A DNA stretch of 64,000 bases. Source: Distichodus sexfasciatus. Its lineage: Eukaryota; Chordata; Actinopteri; Characiformes; Distichodontidae. The translations under genes and the position numbers were made by a program. The notes under the pieces are model-generated. The model was not told the origin of the DNA and did no database searches. It saw only the letters and a program-made list of their open reading frames with translations. The number at the start of each line of letters is the position of its first letter. The first letter of the stretch is position 1. The stretch spans positions 144,817 to 208,816 of the forward strand of contig JAVGVS010000479.1 in NCBI GenBank assembly GCA_032718565.1, written 5' to 3'. This document shows, piece after piece, positions 32,151 to 43,325 of this stretch.

Positions 32151-32810
32151 TGTTCTTGTTAAATTTACTTAATTTTTAATAATATTTCATCTGAAGATAA
32201 ACAAAAATGTAGTGAGACACTATGTGCCAACTTCTACTATGTAGTAAAGTAAGAAGTTGTTTGGAACGCAGAATTCGTCTTGTGAATATGTTAAATCTAT
32301 GTTAAAAAACGTATGCCTTTGTAGCTTGACTATGAACAACATCTTTCCTAACTTGGAGGCGAACATTTTCCCAAATATCTGTTCCAGTTCCAGTCCAGTT
32401 CCGTCGCTCGCACCTTGCGCATGGAAATAAGCTAATAGGTGAAACAATGATGTTCACCGCAGCACCAAAAAGGCCAGCAGTAATGAATTCTACCAGTAAG
32501 TGACATTTTCCCAGCTGCAATGGCTTTTTCCACATGTTGGGTGAAAATGCTCAGTACCAGAGAGCATTTACATTCCTGCAGCAGTCGAACAAGAGCAGTG
32601 GCAGTAAAGGCGGCGATGGGCGAGACTTTAAGATGAGCGTTTTGAACATGTTATAGCCACTAGGAAAAAGATTTTTTTTTCTAGTTCTATCGAAATAACT
32701 TCTGGATAAGGTCAGATGTCAGGGAAAAACCTTCCTGGAGTAAAAACAGACAAATGCTGCAGGAGAAGTGGAGGCTGGTGACCTTTGTAGCGGTTTAACA
32801 TTGTTCTGGT
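32150..32810. other. Unannotated stretch
   Basis: Mixed sequence. Overlapping minus-strand frames at 32220-32447 and 32302-32535 show no domain. Confidence 0.3.
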
Positions 32811-32824
32811 ATATATATATATAT

Positions 32825-33592
<768 letters not shown>

Positions 33593-33599
33593 GCATTAG

Positions 33600-34245
33600 T
33601 TACATAGTACTATATAGGATATTTATCAATAATAATAATAATATGTATATGTGTGTAGATAATAGATAATTTGCTGTGAATTACTACATCACCTATTTAA
33701 CATTTAAATTTTAAAAATTAAACTCAATAAATTGTAACTGTTGTTGTGTGTGTAGTGTGTATGTTGGTTAGAGTGTGTTGTGAATCTCTCGGCTGCTGCG
33801 ATGGGCAGAGCTTGTTTGACTGTTAGGTAAAGCGGCTGCTCCATCATATTTCACATACGTAAAAACAAACACACACACACACACCTGACCAACAGCAACA
33901 CAGAGGAGCCTCCTGTCACCATGACCACACACACACTCCGTCCAGTCAAACAACGGGGGAAGAGGGGAAAGTGAGTGTGTGTTTGTGTGTGTATGTTGAC
34001 AGTGAGAAAATGAAAGAGATGAATGTGAAAATATTAACTTTAGCAAGAATGTGAGAATGAGAAAGTGTGTGTCAGCGTGTGTGTACGTATGTAATCATTG
34101 TGTGTATCTGATTGTACGTGTGTGTGTGTGTTTTAGAGAATGCGTTTAAGAAAACGACACTTTCAGGAATGGAAAGAAATGAAAGTTTACACACACACGC
34201 ACAAACACACACGCACACCCTCTTGAACCTATCAATATTCCCGCC
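33600..34245. repeat. TG/AC-rich region
   Basis: AT-rich to about 33730, then scattered TG and AC runs (33869-33883, 33973-33992, 34118-34131, 34187-34217). Overlapping frames are Cys/Val or Thr/His-rich artefacts. Confidence 0.7.
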
Positions 34246-34249
34246 ACAT

Positions 34250-34590
34250 TCCCCTCCCCATTTGCAGCTTGTGATGCTCTCATCCGATGGCTCCTGCCTC
34301 CGCCGGCGATGGGACCGCTGCCGTGGCGACGCGTGATGGAGGCTGGAGGCAGCAACAGCTCATAAGACAATCACATCCAATCAGGGAGAGATGGGAAGCA
34401 GAGGCGTGATTTCGAGGGTCAGAGGTCGGAGAAGAGAAGCGGAGAGGGGCAGAGTGGGAGAAACGGAAGCGGGCGGATGGGGATGAATGACATGATGGAA
34501 ACAGACAGATGGGAATTAAATCAGAATGTTGGCATCGGGCAGTTTCAGGGATTGATGTTGTTACTAACACATCTCATTGGCCCTCTTTTA
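34250..34590. promoter_or_regulatory. Candidate regulatory block with X-box-like palindrome
   Basis: Complex GC-richer block containing GCTGCCGTGGCGAC at 34317-34330, close to the RFX X-box palindrome (GTTGCCATGGCAAC). Adjacent CCTCCGCCGGCGATGGG and CCAATCAGGGAG (CCAAT box near 34378) suit a promoter or enhancer. Minus-strand frames lack domains. Confidence 0.35.
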
Positions 34591-34793
34591 CTAACACAAT
34601 AGCAACAATAAGAAGAAGATAAAAGAAGAAGAGTATGAACATTATAATTATGTATTAGAAACATGATGCATATTATCCCACACAATTAATGAAAACTGAT
34701 TAACACTTCAGAGCATATTTCACCTTCAGCTGCACTCAAACATCTACATGAAATCGGGAAACGGTTTAGTTTGTGAATTAAATTATTTTAAAT

Positions 34794-34794
<1 letters not shown>
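34590..34794. other. Short AT-rich gap
   Basis: AT-rich spacer with a purine-rich start. Nothing recognised. Confidence 0.35.
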
Positions 34795-34867
<73 letters not shown>

Positions 34868-34951
34868 GGGACACACAGACAGATAGAAAACAGATGGACG
34901 AATTGACCCGACAGATGGATGGATGTGAGGAGGCCGGGCGGACGGATGGAC

Positions 34952-35025
<74 letters not shown>

Positions 35026-35133
35026 GACGGACGGACGGACAGACAGACAGACAGATAGAAAAACAGATAGACTAATAGACCGACAGATGGATGGATGGAT
35101 GGATGGATGGGCGAGTAGGAAGCGGTAGCTAGT

Positions 35134-35215
<82 letters not shown>

Positions 35216-35516
35216 GATAGAAAATAGATAGACTGATAAACCAATAGCTAGATAGATGGATGGATGGATGGATGGATGGATGGATGGCCGGGGGCGGGGG
35301 CGGGCAGACAGACGGACAGATAGATAGTAAAATATTTTGATGTATAGACTGACAGCTACACAGACAGACAGACAGACAAATAGATGAATGGATGGATGGG
35401 TAAATGGATGGATGGATGGATAGATAGATAGATAGATAGACAGATAGATAGATAGATAGATAGACAGACAGACGGACGGACCGACAGACAGATGGGTGGA
35501 TGGATGGATGATAATC
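34795..35516. repeat. Composite GATA/GACA/GGAT tetranucleotide array
   Basis: About 720 bp built from blocks of GATA (34795-34867, 34953-35023, 35133-35221, 35419-35464), GACA/GACG (35024-35053, 35359-35378, 35463-35490) and GGAT (35086-35110, 35256-35287, 35388-35421, 35496-35510). The GATA plus GACA mix is the composition of the Bkm satellite described from snakes and seen on sex chromosomes of several vertebrates. The 153- and 146-codon IYLSIYLS frames on the minus strand are artefacts. Confidence 0.95.
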
Positions 35517-35591
35517 TCAGCAACCCTAATCCAAGATAGACAAAAAAAGAAAAACAGAGGAGTTCTCATAGAGATGGATATGGATGTGGTA

Positions 35592-35596
<5 letters not shown>

Positions 35597-35628
<32 letters not shown>
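35597..35628. repeat. (CT)n microsatellite
   Basis: About 15 CT units just left of a complex block. Confidence 0.95.
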
Positions 35629-35632
<4 letters not shown>

Positions 35633-35634
35633 GT

Positions 35635-35850
35635 GTTGCTTTACTGCGGTATCTTAGTAGTGTGAACCTATTAATGGTTTGGACACCATGTTACAGCCCA
35701 ACCCGAATAGCGCCTTTTAATTATAGGCGCTGATTATAATTGAGGCAGCTGCACGTTTCTTTCCTGCGTAAGTGCTTAGCCACTCCTCACACTCCCGCAA
35801 CCTCATGGTCTCTGTAATGCTACCACCACTTTTCAACTCACACTGAATGT
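35635..35850. promoter_or_regulatory. Candidate conserved noncoding block with palindrome
   Basis: Complex block whose core AGCGCC TTTTAATTATA GGCGCT (35709-35731) is a perfect 6-bp inverted repeat around a homeodomain-type AATTA core, followed by GATTATAATTGAGG. E-box CAGCTG at about 35747. No coding frame. Confidence 0.4.
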
Positions 35851-35942
35851 TAGATGTTTTAGTGTAAACATGCACATCTTATCTTCATGCATTACAGTAG
35901 ATGCTCACTCCAAATGGCGACAGTTTATAGTATAAAACTTTA

Positions 35943-36300
35943 AGCTGTAAGTTGTAATTGCAAATACAGTCACTGTAAAAATACTGGATATCAGTATCAG
36001 TAAAGAAAGCTATTTGAAAGCAAACGTTTGCTCATGAGTTCCTCAGTGGTACCTTCTTATGGTGGTGGGAGCAACGTTGGGGACAGTCCCTTGCTTATGA
36101 AGCGTCAGTAGTACCTTTGCTTTTTAAAGACTAGTTGGGTCCTCACAAGTACCTAAATACATGATCACACACACACCTCTCTGTGAGTCTCTGAGTGGAC
36201 TGAGCGTTCTCACCTCAAGCTGTGTGCCAGTTCCAACATGGTGTGTCCACGATAGCCGTCCTAAAGCACAGCGTAGAGCCTTTAGAGTCACATAAGAGTC
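35943..36300 (-). mobile_element. SINE A-containing composite, copy 2 of a duplicated segment
   Basis: Matches 31730-32150 in order and orientation: AAGTTGTAATTGCAAAT, AAAATACTGGATATCAGTAT, GCTCATGAGTTCCTCAGTGG, AAATACATGATCAC, GCTGTGTGCCAGTTCC. The SINE head with its A and B boxes is missing here, replaced by TCTTATGGTGGTGGGAGC. Confidence 0.65.
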
Positions 36301-36629
36301 AGGAGAAAAGCATCAGGCGTGTGTGTGTGTGTGTAGACAGAACTTCCAGATGATGGTGGGAGTGCTTGATGGGCTAATGAGCTGTTGCAGGTGACAGTAG
36401 AGTGACAGGGCGACACACACTCTTTCTTTCACACGTTTTCTTTCATTTTAACACAGCAACCGGAGTTACACCTGCAGACACCTGTGTGTTGGTGTGTGTG
36501 TGTGTGTGTCTTTGCAGGGCTGTGTGTGTATTGAGTTTGTATGAAGAAATGTGCGTGTACTTGTTTTGTACTTGTACTGTAATTGTATATGTGTAAATGT
36601 GTGTATGTATTTGATTGTGTGTGTATGTG

Positions 36630-36661
<32 letters not shown>

Positions 36662-36980
36662 CTCTTTCTCTATATATATATATATATATATATCGTGTTG
36701 AGGGGTTTGTGCATGTGTCCAAATGTGTGTGTCCATATGTGTGTTCTTGTTTGTCTGTGTGTATATGTGTGTGTGTGCGTGTCTATATGTGTGTATATGT
36801 ATATGTTTGTGTGTGTCCATATGTGTGTGTATGCTTGTGTGCATATGTATACATATTTATATTCATCTGTGATAGTGTATGTTCTGTGTGTGTGTGTGTG
36901 TGACGTGTGTATATGCATGTGTGTATGAGTAAGTTTGCATGTGTGTATGTTTTTTTGTGTGTGCATGAGTGTGCTAGTGT
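36300..36980. repeat. TG and TA microsatellite cluster
   Basis: TG runs at about 36317-36334 and 36487-36509, TA runs at 36633-36660 and 36673-36692, then a degenerate TG/TATG tract to about 36980. All open frames (Cys/Val/Tyr or Thr/His-rich) are artefacts. Confidence 0.9.
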
Positions 36981-36984
36981 GTGT

Positions 36985-37160
36985 CGTTGCTCCGTTTCCA
37001 CGGTAATCCACGCAGCCCGTCGTGAACGGTTGCCATGGCTATGATGCTGTAATCCCACCTGTACAAAAGTAGGAGATGTTAATTTAGCTGCTCCTGTGCA
37101 ACGCTGCTGTTTCCGGGACGACACTCCTGGGATGAGTTTACGGCAAGAAATTTTATAAAT
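36985..37160. promoter_or_regulatory. Candidate block with X-box-like site
   Basis: Complex stretch after the TG tract. GTTGCCATGGCTAT at 37029-37042 matches the left half of the RFX X-box exactly and its right half partly. Upstream CGTTGCTCCGTTTCCACGG resembles a second degenerate X-box. Confidence 0.3.
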
Positions 37161-37385
37161 AACACTGAGACACACTTTGCTGTGTCTACACTTACACACA
37201 CCTCCAGAGAGAGATTACAAGAAAAATTTTAGAGGTAAAACTACAGATCACAGACTTACACACTCTGGAGATTTTAACACGATGCAGAGAAAGCGAAAAG
37301 CAGAGAGTCAGACAGACAGAAAGAAAAGAGAGAGAGAAAGAGACAGAGAGGTTTTTCCCAGTCTTTGGTGACTGGATAAACTCCC
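37160..37385. other. Purine-rich gap
   Basis: Mixed sequence with an AGAG run around 37318-37350. Nothing recognised. Confidence 0.35.
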
Positions 37386-37735
37386 GCCTCGTTTCCCACG
37401 CTGACCGGACAGAGCTCTCCCAGATCTCATCACCACACCGTCCAAATTCCACCGTCGCTCATCTGCCATGACTACGCTTCACGATGGGATGGAGAGAATG
37501 GGATGGAGAGAAGAGAAAGAGAGAAGGACACGCTCGAACCTGGACGAGAAGCCCCGGAGAGTGTAATCCCTCTCTAACACAGAGCTCACGGTGGAAACGT
37601 ATTAGATCTTGGCCCAATCTATTCCAGTATATTGCCGTCCCACAATGCATCGGGATGAGGACGCCGGCGGCGCTGAAGACACGTGGCGAATGCGACTTGC
37701 TAGACTTAGCGGCGAGATTAAAACCGGTGTGAGTG
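37385..37735. promoter_or_regulatory. Candidate block with ZNF143-like motif
   Basis: Complex, CpG-containing block. TCCCACAATGCAT at 37638-37650 matches the core of the ZNF143 (SBS) element, a motif of promoters and chromatin loop anchors. It is followed by GACGCCGGCGGCGCTG. Frames on both strands overlap and show no domain. Confidence 0.35.
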
Positions 37736-37739
37736 TGTG

Positions 37740-38000
37740 TGTGTGTTCAAGCAATGATAAAAAACTAGCAAAATGTTCACATTGAAAATAAATCATCAAT
37801 CATTCTTTAAGTATGCGATGAATTTAGAATAAATCGCTAAAGCGAAGGCAAACACGTTTTGATGTGTGTTTGGCTAACTCTCCAAACCATGTGTCCTAAA
37901 TAGTGCTGGCACCATGCTTCAGCTTTCTGCTGGGACTATGGACTTCCCAGTTTGAGGTTTTAAGCTAATTTGTATAATATACAAAACAAACTTTTGCGAA
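37740..38000. other. Unannotated gap
   Basis: Single-copy-looking sequence after a short TG run at 37731-37745. Confidence 0.35.
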
Positions 38001-38004
38001 CTTC

Positions 38005-38430
38005 TACTAGGCTAATTAATTGATTAAGGCAAGTCAGGTGTCAAATGAATCTGCAGACTTAGCCGGATATGTAACCACAAACTTTTGGGGGATTTCTCAA
38101 AGAAGTAAGCAAAATTTGGCAATTAATTACCGCAGCACGTGGCTTATTTTGCTTAAACAGCGGTTTCTTTGGACTACATCGGCCCAGCTAAACGTCAATG
38201 GTGCCAACTGAACAAAAGAGGGCGCTGTTAGTGCTAAATGCCTATATCTCAAGAACCATAAGTCTAATTTTGCTGAAATTTGGTATAAACAATCCAAACT
38301 AAGATATGGAGCCTACATAAGGGAAATGTACAATTTATCTTGCTATTTTAACAATAGGGAGTGCAAAAATACTACGTAATGTGCTGCTTTTTTGTGGCCT
38401 TTGCTTGGACCCTGCTTGTTGCCCCTTTAA
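38005..38430 (+). mobile_element. Unclassified dispersed repeat (GAGGGCGCTG...GCTTGGACCC)
   Basis: AAGAGGGCGCTGTTAGTGC, ATATCTCAAGAACCATAAGT, TTGCTGAAATTTGGTATAAA and TTTGCTTGGACCCTGC are words I associate with dispersed fish repeats. The right part matches the minus-strand fragment at 31285-31400. Class (LINE or DNA element) is not decidable here. The frame at 38020-38211 shows no domain. Confidence 0.45.
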
Positions 38431-38576
38431 TTTATTATTATTATTTATTATTATTATTTTTAATGCATACAAAACATTGAATTTCCAATTAAACAATCAC
38501 TCTGTCCTGAAGTACGCAGGCGAAAAGGCATCACTACGAGCTTTTATTTGAATCAAAAAACAAACTGAAAACTCAT

Positions 38577-38602
38577 TTTATTTATTTATTTATTTATTTA
38601 TA
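38577..38602. repeat. (TTTA)n microsatellite
   Basis: Six to seven tetranucleotide units. Confidence 0.85.
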
Positions 38603-38619
38603 TGTCTGTATATTTTTCT

Positions 38620-38830
38620 TCACACTTTCATTACACCCAAACCCTCTCACACACACAATTACACACAGATCAGGTTCAGGTCAAGTTCTCATCTTGTCAC
38701 CCAGGCAATCCCATCAACCAACAAAACTTCAATCTCCTAAATAGGCCCTCTCTCCCTCCCACCTCCCCCTCTCTTCATCTTCTCCTTTTCCTTTCCATTC
38801 CTCATCCCCCTCTTTTCTGTCGTTTAAATC
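38620..38830. repeat. C-rich pyrimidine stretch
   Basis: CCTCCC/CTTCTCC-rich sequence; Pro/Ser/Leu frame at 38602-38886 follows from composition. Confidence 0.5.
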
Positions 38831-39130
38831 CTCCTCCAATCCCACCCTGGTGTGTAAGCACACATGGCTCTCTAAACCTCTTTTAAATGTTTTCCCTTTG
38901 TGATCTCCTCTCTCTAGACTTCTTTGCTCCCCCTCCATCTCCCTCGTTCTCGCTGGTTGATGGAGGGATGCGACGGCGTGGGGACGTTGTGGCACCTGAA
39001 GCAAGGCAATGAAATCGAGTTCAGGCTGATGTATTTGTTTGCTGCTGAAGCCGAGGCTCCTATATTTATTAATGGATTGAGAAGGGGCTAATAATATCTG
39101 TTCGATCCTAATCCTAGAACCACAGACCAC
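38830..39130. promoter_or_regulatory. Candidate conserved noncoding block
   Basis: Complex block with GCAATGAAATCGAGTTCAGG, GATGTATTTGTTTGC (forkhead-like TGTTTGC, near 39030), and TATATTTATTAATGGATTG (near 39061). The minus-strand frame 38729-39130 crosses into the pyrimidine tract and is not convincing. Confidence 0.4.
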
Positions 39131-39400
39131 GCTAGAGAGAAGAGGAGAGGGAAAGGAGGAGAGAGAAAGAAGAGAAGAAAAGGAGGGTTACAAATTAATC
39201 ACATCTCTCTCTTGGAATCTCTCTCTCTCTCTCTCTCTGGATTTCTTTCTTTTTCTCTTCTGTCTCTCTGGATCTTACTGTGTCTCTGATTTCCTCTAGA
39301 CTAGATTAAATTGATCCACTCTCTCTCTCATGCTTTCCTTCTATAATAATGTGTTCTTTCTCTGAGAGAGAGCATCAGACAGCTCAAGAGAAAGATTTCC
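39130..39400. repeat. GA then CT simple sequence
   Basis: AGAGGA-rich purines to 39185, (CT)n at about 39218-39238, C/T-rich to 39290. The facing purine and pyrimidine runs could pair. Confidence 0.7.
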
Positions 39401-39870
39401 CAGTACCAGTCCAGTCCAGCCCCAGACCCAGTTTTATTTTCCATTACCAGTACCAGTACCAGTTCAATTCAGTCCAGTATTATTACATTAGCATCATTAC
39501 CAGTACAAGTACCAGTCCAGGCCAGTCTGAATACCAGGTAAAGTCCAGACCGGTCCAGTGCAATCCCAGTCCCAGCCCCAGTCCTATTCCAGACCAATCC
39601 AGTATCATCACCAGTTCAGTCTGAATACCAGTACCAGAAACAGCTCAGTCCCAGATCAGCCCCAACACCATCTCCATTCCGGACCAGTTCATTCCCAGTC
39701 CCAGTTGCAGCACCAGTAGCAGTACCAGTCCCAGCCCCAGTCCCGTCCCATTCCAGACCAGTACCAGTCCTCTGCAATCCCAGTCTAGTCCAGTCCCAGT
39801 CCCAGTCCAGTCTCAACACAGTTCCAGTCCCAATCCCAGTACCAGTCCAGTCAGTCCAGTCCAGTCCAGG
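39401..39870. repeat. CCAGTC/CAGTAC hexamer-based minisatellite
   Basis: About 470 bp of CAGTCC, CAGTAC and CAGTCCCAGC words, near-hexameric and interrupted. The minus strand reads TGGACTGGACTGG and gives a spurious Gly/Thr/Asp/Trp frame (39616-39873). Confidence 0.9.
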
Positions 39871-40050
39871 CATTAGTGTAGATCCAGGAGGCTGGTACTA
39901 GTGAGAAGCTCTGCACTAGTGGAGATGGGAAAGGTCAATGTCACACACACACACACATCTATAGGCATGGCCATATGTTCCGGCTATAAAAAGATGTGTA
40001 GACAATGCCAACTGCAACCCACAGCTTAATACCATAATCCTCTTATGTAC
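39870..40050. other. Short gap with (AC)n
   Basis: AC run at about 39941-39957 in otherwise ordinary sequence. Confidence 0.4.
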
Positions 40051-40055
40051 ACAAA

Positions 40056-40109
<54 letters not shown>
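40050..40109. repeat. (AAAT)n microsatellite
   Basis: About 14-15 units. Confidence 0.95.
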
Positions 40110-40111
<2 letters not shown>

Positions 40112-40365
40112 CGTGTTTCTCATTTTCACTCTCATCATCTCTTTTGTGTCTCTCTTTCTCTCATTGTCTCTCTTTCTGTCTCACTGTCTCTATATTTCTC
40201 ACTTTCTGTCTGACTTCTCTTCTGTCTCTCTCTGTTTCTCTCAGTGCCTTTTCTCTGTTCTTTGTCTCACTCCTCGTCTCTTCATTTCCGTCTCACTGAA
40301 TATCTCTCTCTCTCTCTCTGTTCTTATTTTCTCTCTCTCTCCCTCCCTTTTTCCATTCTCTTAAG
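40110..40365. repeat. Polypyrimidine tract
   Basis: CTCT/TTTCTC-rich with few purines. Ser/Leu-rich frames are artefacts. Confidence 0.8.
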
Positions 40366-40369
40366 CGAT

Positions 40370-40655
40370 TATTCTAAACCTGCTCAGAAAAAAAGGGGCT
40401 GCGATCGCTGCTTTGTAAAAAAGAGGCAATAACTCGCTCCCCCACTTCTTTTTTGTGGCTTTAACGCCGGCGGACGAGTGAGTGGAGCGGAGCGAGTGTT
40501 CTTTTATTAAACTATCAGGCGTGGGGTGTTAGCTAATTTTTCTACAAGGAAGGTCTTGGGGGAAGTGGAGGGGGCGCAAAAAGCGGAAAGGTCAAGCGCC
40601 TCGGAGGGACGGGCTGAACGAGCGGGTTCCAGCGGACAGATTGATAAGGAAACGC
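40370..40655. promoter_or_regulatory. Candidate conserved noncoding block
   Basis: CpG-bearing complex sequence (TTTAACGCCGGCGGACGAG near 40460) with GCGATCGCTGC and AATAACTCGCTCC near 40400-40440 and CTTTTATTAAACTATCAGG near 40501. No coding frame with recognisable content. Confidence 0.35.
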
Positions 40656-41030
40656 ACGTGCCTACACACACACACACACACATAACGTCAGGGTACCTGG
40701 AATATACATAGCGTGGAGTTATGATATAGTATATCTATGTGATGTCAGGTTGGCGATAAAGAGATGGGAAGAAAGATGGAGAGGGAGATGAAGAGAGAGC
40801 GAGAAAAAGAGAAAGAGAGATCTGACATTGATGAGTGCTGCAGATGACAGGTTATGACTCTGCACTATGGGGTCATGGGTAGGCTAATGGCGTGAGGGCC
40901 GGAGGCGATGACTGGGGATGACATAATGAAGAGGAGGATGATAAAAATGAAGAGTTAGATCGCATTCAGTCGTAGCAAATAGGAGAGCACCATTATTTAA
41001 CTTCACACACGTCAGAGCTCGCTGGGTTGC
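40655..41030. other. Unannotated stretch with (CA)n
   Basis: CA run at 40663-40682, purine-rich AGAGA sequence at 40780-40820. Nothing else recognised. Confidence 0.35.
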
Positions 41031-41300
41031 ACACACACACACATACTCGCGAACACCCATACTGAGACCCAGTCTGTAACATGTTGCCCACTTGTGAGGA
41101 CCTTCTACTGACTTCCATAGCAACTGTAACTTCAGGATTTCACAGCAAATTTTACTTTGTTTATTTTCTCAAATCAGACAAGCTTTTCCAGAAAGGCACT
41201 TTGTCCTCATACCCCTACCCCAACCTCTTTCAAAAGTCCACAAATATATATCAAATCTCAGGTCCTTCTATTTTTAGGGAACTATCAGCTCGTTCCAAAA
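41028..41300 (-). repeat. Diverged GGGGACC-type repeat fragment
   Basis: An AC run (41031-41043) followed by ACTTGTGAGGACCTTCTACT and GACTTCCATAGCAAC, then TTTGTCCTCATACCCCTAC. These are shortened forms of the blocks of the TG-flanked repeat in minus orientation. Confidence 0.4.
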
Positions 41301-41317
41301 AGTTTATGCTATAAATG

Positions 41318-41480
41318 ATTCTTTCTTTCTTTCTTTCTTTCTTTTTTTCAATTCTTTCCTAGCCTTTTGCACTCTCATGTGCTACAACAAAAATTTTGCC
41401 ATCAATGATCCTTTCTTTCTTTTTTTTTAAATCTTTCTTTCTTTCTTTCTTTTTTTCAATTCTTTCTTTCTTTCTTTTAA
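41318..41480. repeat. (TTTC)n microsatellites
   Basis: TTTC runs at 41320-41345, 41410-41425, 41431-41453 and 41462-41477. A TTTTTTTCAATTCTTTC word follows two of them, suggesting local duplication. Confidence 0.85.
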
Positions 41481-42730
41481 CAAGCTTTAAGTATTTAAGT
41501 ATCTGACAAACCTGAGGTTCTCCTACTTTTAAGGGAATGCCAACTCATCAAAAATACAGATGTGCAGTGGGAGGATAGGACAATTTTTTTTTCTCATCAA
41601 CACTAGTCCACAAAATCATAAAGTCACAAAATGTGTCAAAGGTTTTCTGATATTTGAGATAATCACATCTGAATCAATTGTATCCCAGAAACCCACAATT
41701 CCTCACAGAGACCAATGTCTAACCTCTAGTGCAAATCATCAAGTTTTATTTGAGTTGACTACCAATGCAATTTATTTTTCTCACATTATATAATATTAAA
41801 ATTTTTTTGGACCTGCATGCGTAATGATGTCGACTACCACATTTTTTAATACAATTTTTAATTAACTTATCCTTTATAGCTTTGTGTTTATCATTTTAAT
41901 TAAATATAATTTGCATTGTCTATGTTTTTAAGCTTATGTTTTGACCAAAAAAGTTTGTATGTATTTAACAATTCCTAAAAGAGTCTAGTAACGTAAACAT
42001 TCCATTTCTGGTTTGACACAGGAGCTGACAAAGCAAGGTAATATAATTTTAAGCTCTGGGATTTAATGAAAGGTTGATGGCATTGAAACTGTAATGATAT
42101 TAAGCAACGTCTTTGGTCACATGAAACTTCTCATAACTTGTGGATTCGGAGCACAGCAGTGGCTTTAGACTGGAGTTTCAACATCAGACTCTAGCTGAAT
42201 TTCGTGGGAATTGAGTCAGATTCGCAACAAACCTTAACAATGCACAAAAACCTCTCAGTGACACTCTAACAGTGGACAGGCTATAACTATGCCCAGAAGA
42301 GGGCAAGAACATGGTCTTTAATTACGCTGCTGTGTGTGTTTACTGGCCATTAAAACCAGCACTAATTAGATTGAAAAAACACAAAAATATAGATGTTGCT
42401 CTCGCTCGAAACATTTTATATTTGCTGTAATAAAAGCAAATTTAATTGTTTTAAAGTTTACAAATCTTTAATATATGATGTTTCTATTGTTGTGGCATTT
42501 TTTGTTTATACATAAGCTTAGAATATTGTTCACATTTTTGTTGAAGCTGTAAAGCTATGTTTAAAATCAACAATTGTCATTAAAACCGAGTTACCGCCGA
42601 CTAAATACTGTAACAAAAAATGTGTTCGAGAAAAATGGAAGTTAATGTACCATGAACCGACATACGTTAGTGTTTTTTTTTTTGAAGGTAAAAAACAAAG
42701 TAAACAGTAAATATGAGGGTAAATTACTTC
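41480..42730. other. Unannotated stretch
   Basis: AT-rich mixed sequence. No tandem structure or coding signal. Confidence 0.35.
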
Positions 42731-42734
42731 CCTA

Positions 42735-42875
42735 AATACTCCTTGAATAGTGGGTCTTCAGACAACGTTTGAAGACAGTAAGGGGCTGAGCATTTCTTAT
42801 TGCAAGAGGAAGTTCGTTCCACCACTGAGGAGCCAGCACTACAAAGATGTAGTTCTTGTGCTCATAAAAAGTATG
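42735..42875 (+). mobile_element. Dispersed fish repeat fragment (GAGGAAGTTCGTTCCACCAC)
   Basis: GTCTTCAGACAACGTTTGAA, AGACAGTAAGGGGCTGAG and GAGGAAGTTCGTTCCACCAC followed by TGAGGAGCCAG are words I recognise from a widely dispersed fish sequence. The plus frame (LQTTFEDSKGLSIS...RKFVPPLRSQ) is commonly seen in such copies. I do not know its class; a retroelement remnant is possible. Confidence 0.45.
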
Positions 42876-43014
42876 TTTTACACACACACTAAAACACACC
42901 CAGGCATCCAAAATTTAACCCTACTTAAAATAACACGAAACCAGAAAAACTGTCAAAAATGACACAGACACTCATCCCTCAACAAAATGTAACATCACAA
43001 CTACAACAAACATC

Positions 43015-43325
43015 TCAGAGAAAACAAATCGCATTGCTCCTGCTTTCTGTGTGAAACATTCACCTGCGCTTTTCAGCACATTCGCTGAGTGAACGCCGTA
43101 AAACATCTGACAGCTTCGTAGTCACAAAATTTGACGCCGTTTTAATAAACACTAATATTTTATCTTGTTGATGCACTAACGCTTCGACACTCGGCCGTCG
43201 CCGTGGATACTGACAGCTGTTAAAAATAAGTGCTAACGCACCTGAATATTTTTGCTAACAAGACAGCAGCAAACGCCACACAAGCGGACAGTTAGCATGA
43301 AGACGACAACGTTTCGAGGAATGTG
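43015..43325. promoter_or_regulatory. Candidate conserved noncoding block
   Basis: Complex block: TGACGCCGTTTTAATAAACA, TTGATGCACTAACGC, CTGACAGCTGTTAAAAAT (TALE-type TGACAG plus an E-box) near 43210. No open frame of interest. Confidence 0.35.

Noticed and set aside
34783..35569. Long IYLSIYLS frames on the minus strand
   Set aside because: Translation of GATA-type tetranucleotides; a 4-bp repeat read in threes gives a fixed tetrapeptide.
36443..37199. His/Thr and Cys/Val frames
   Set aside because: Translations of AC/TG dinucleotide repeats.
39616..39873. Gly/Thr/Trp-rich frame
   Set aside because: Minus-strand translation of the CAGTCC minisatellite.
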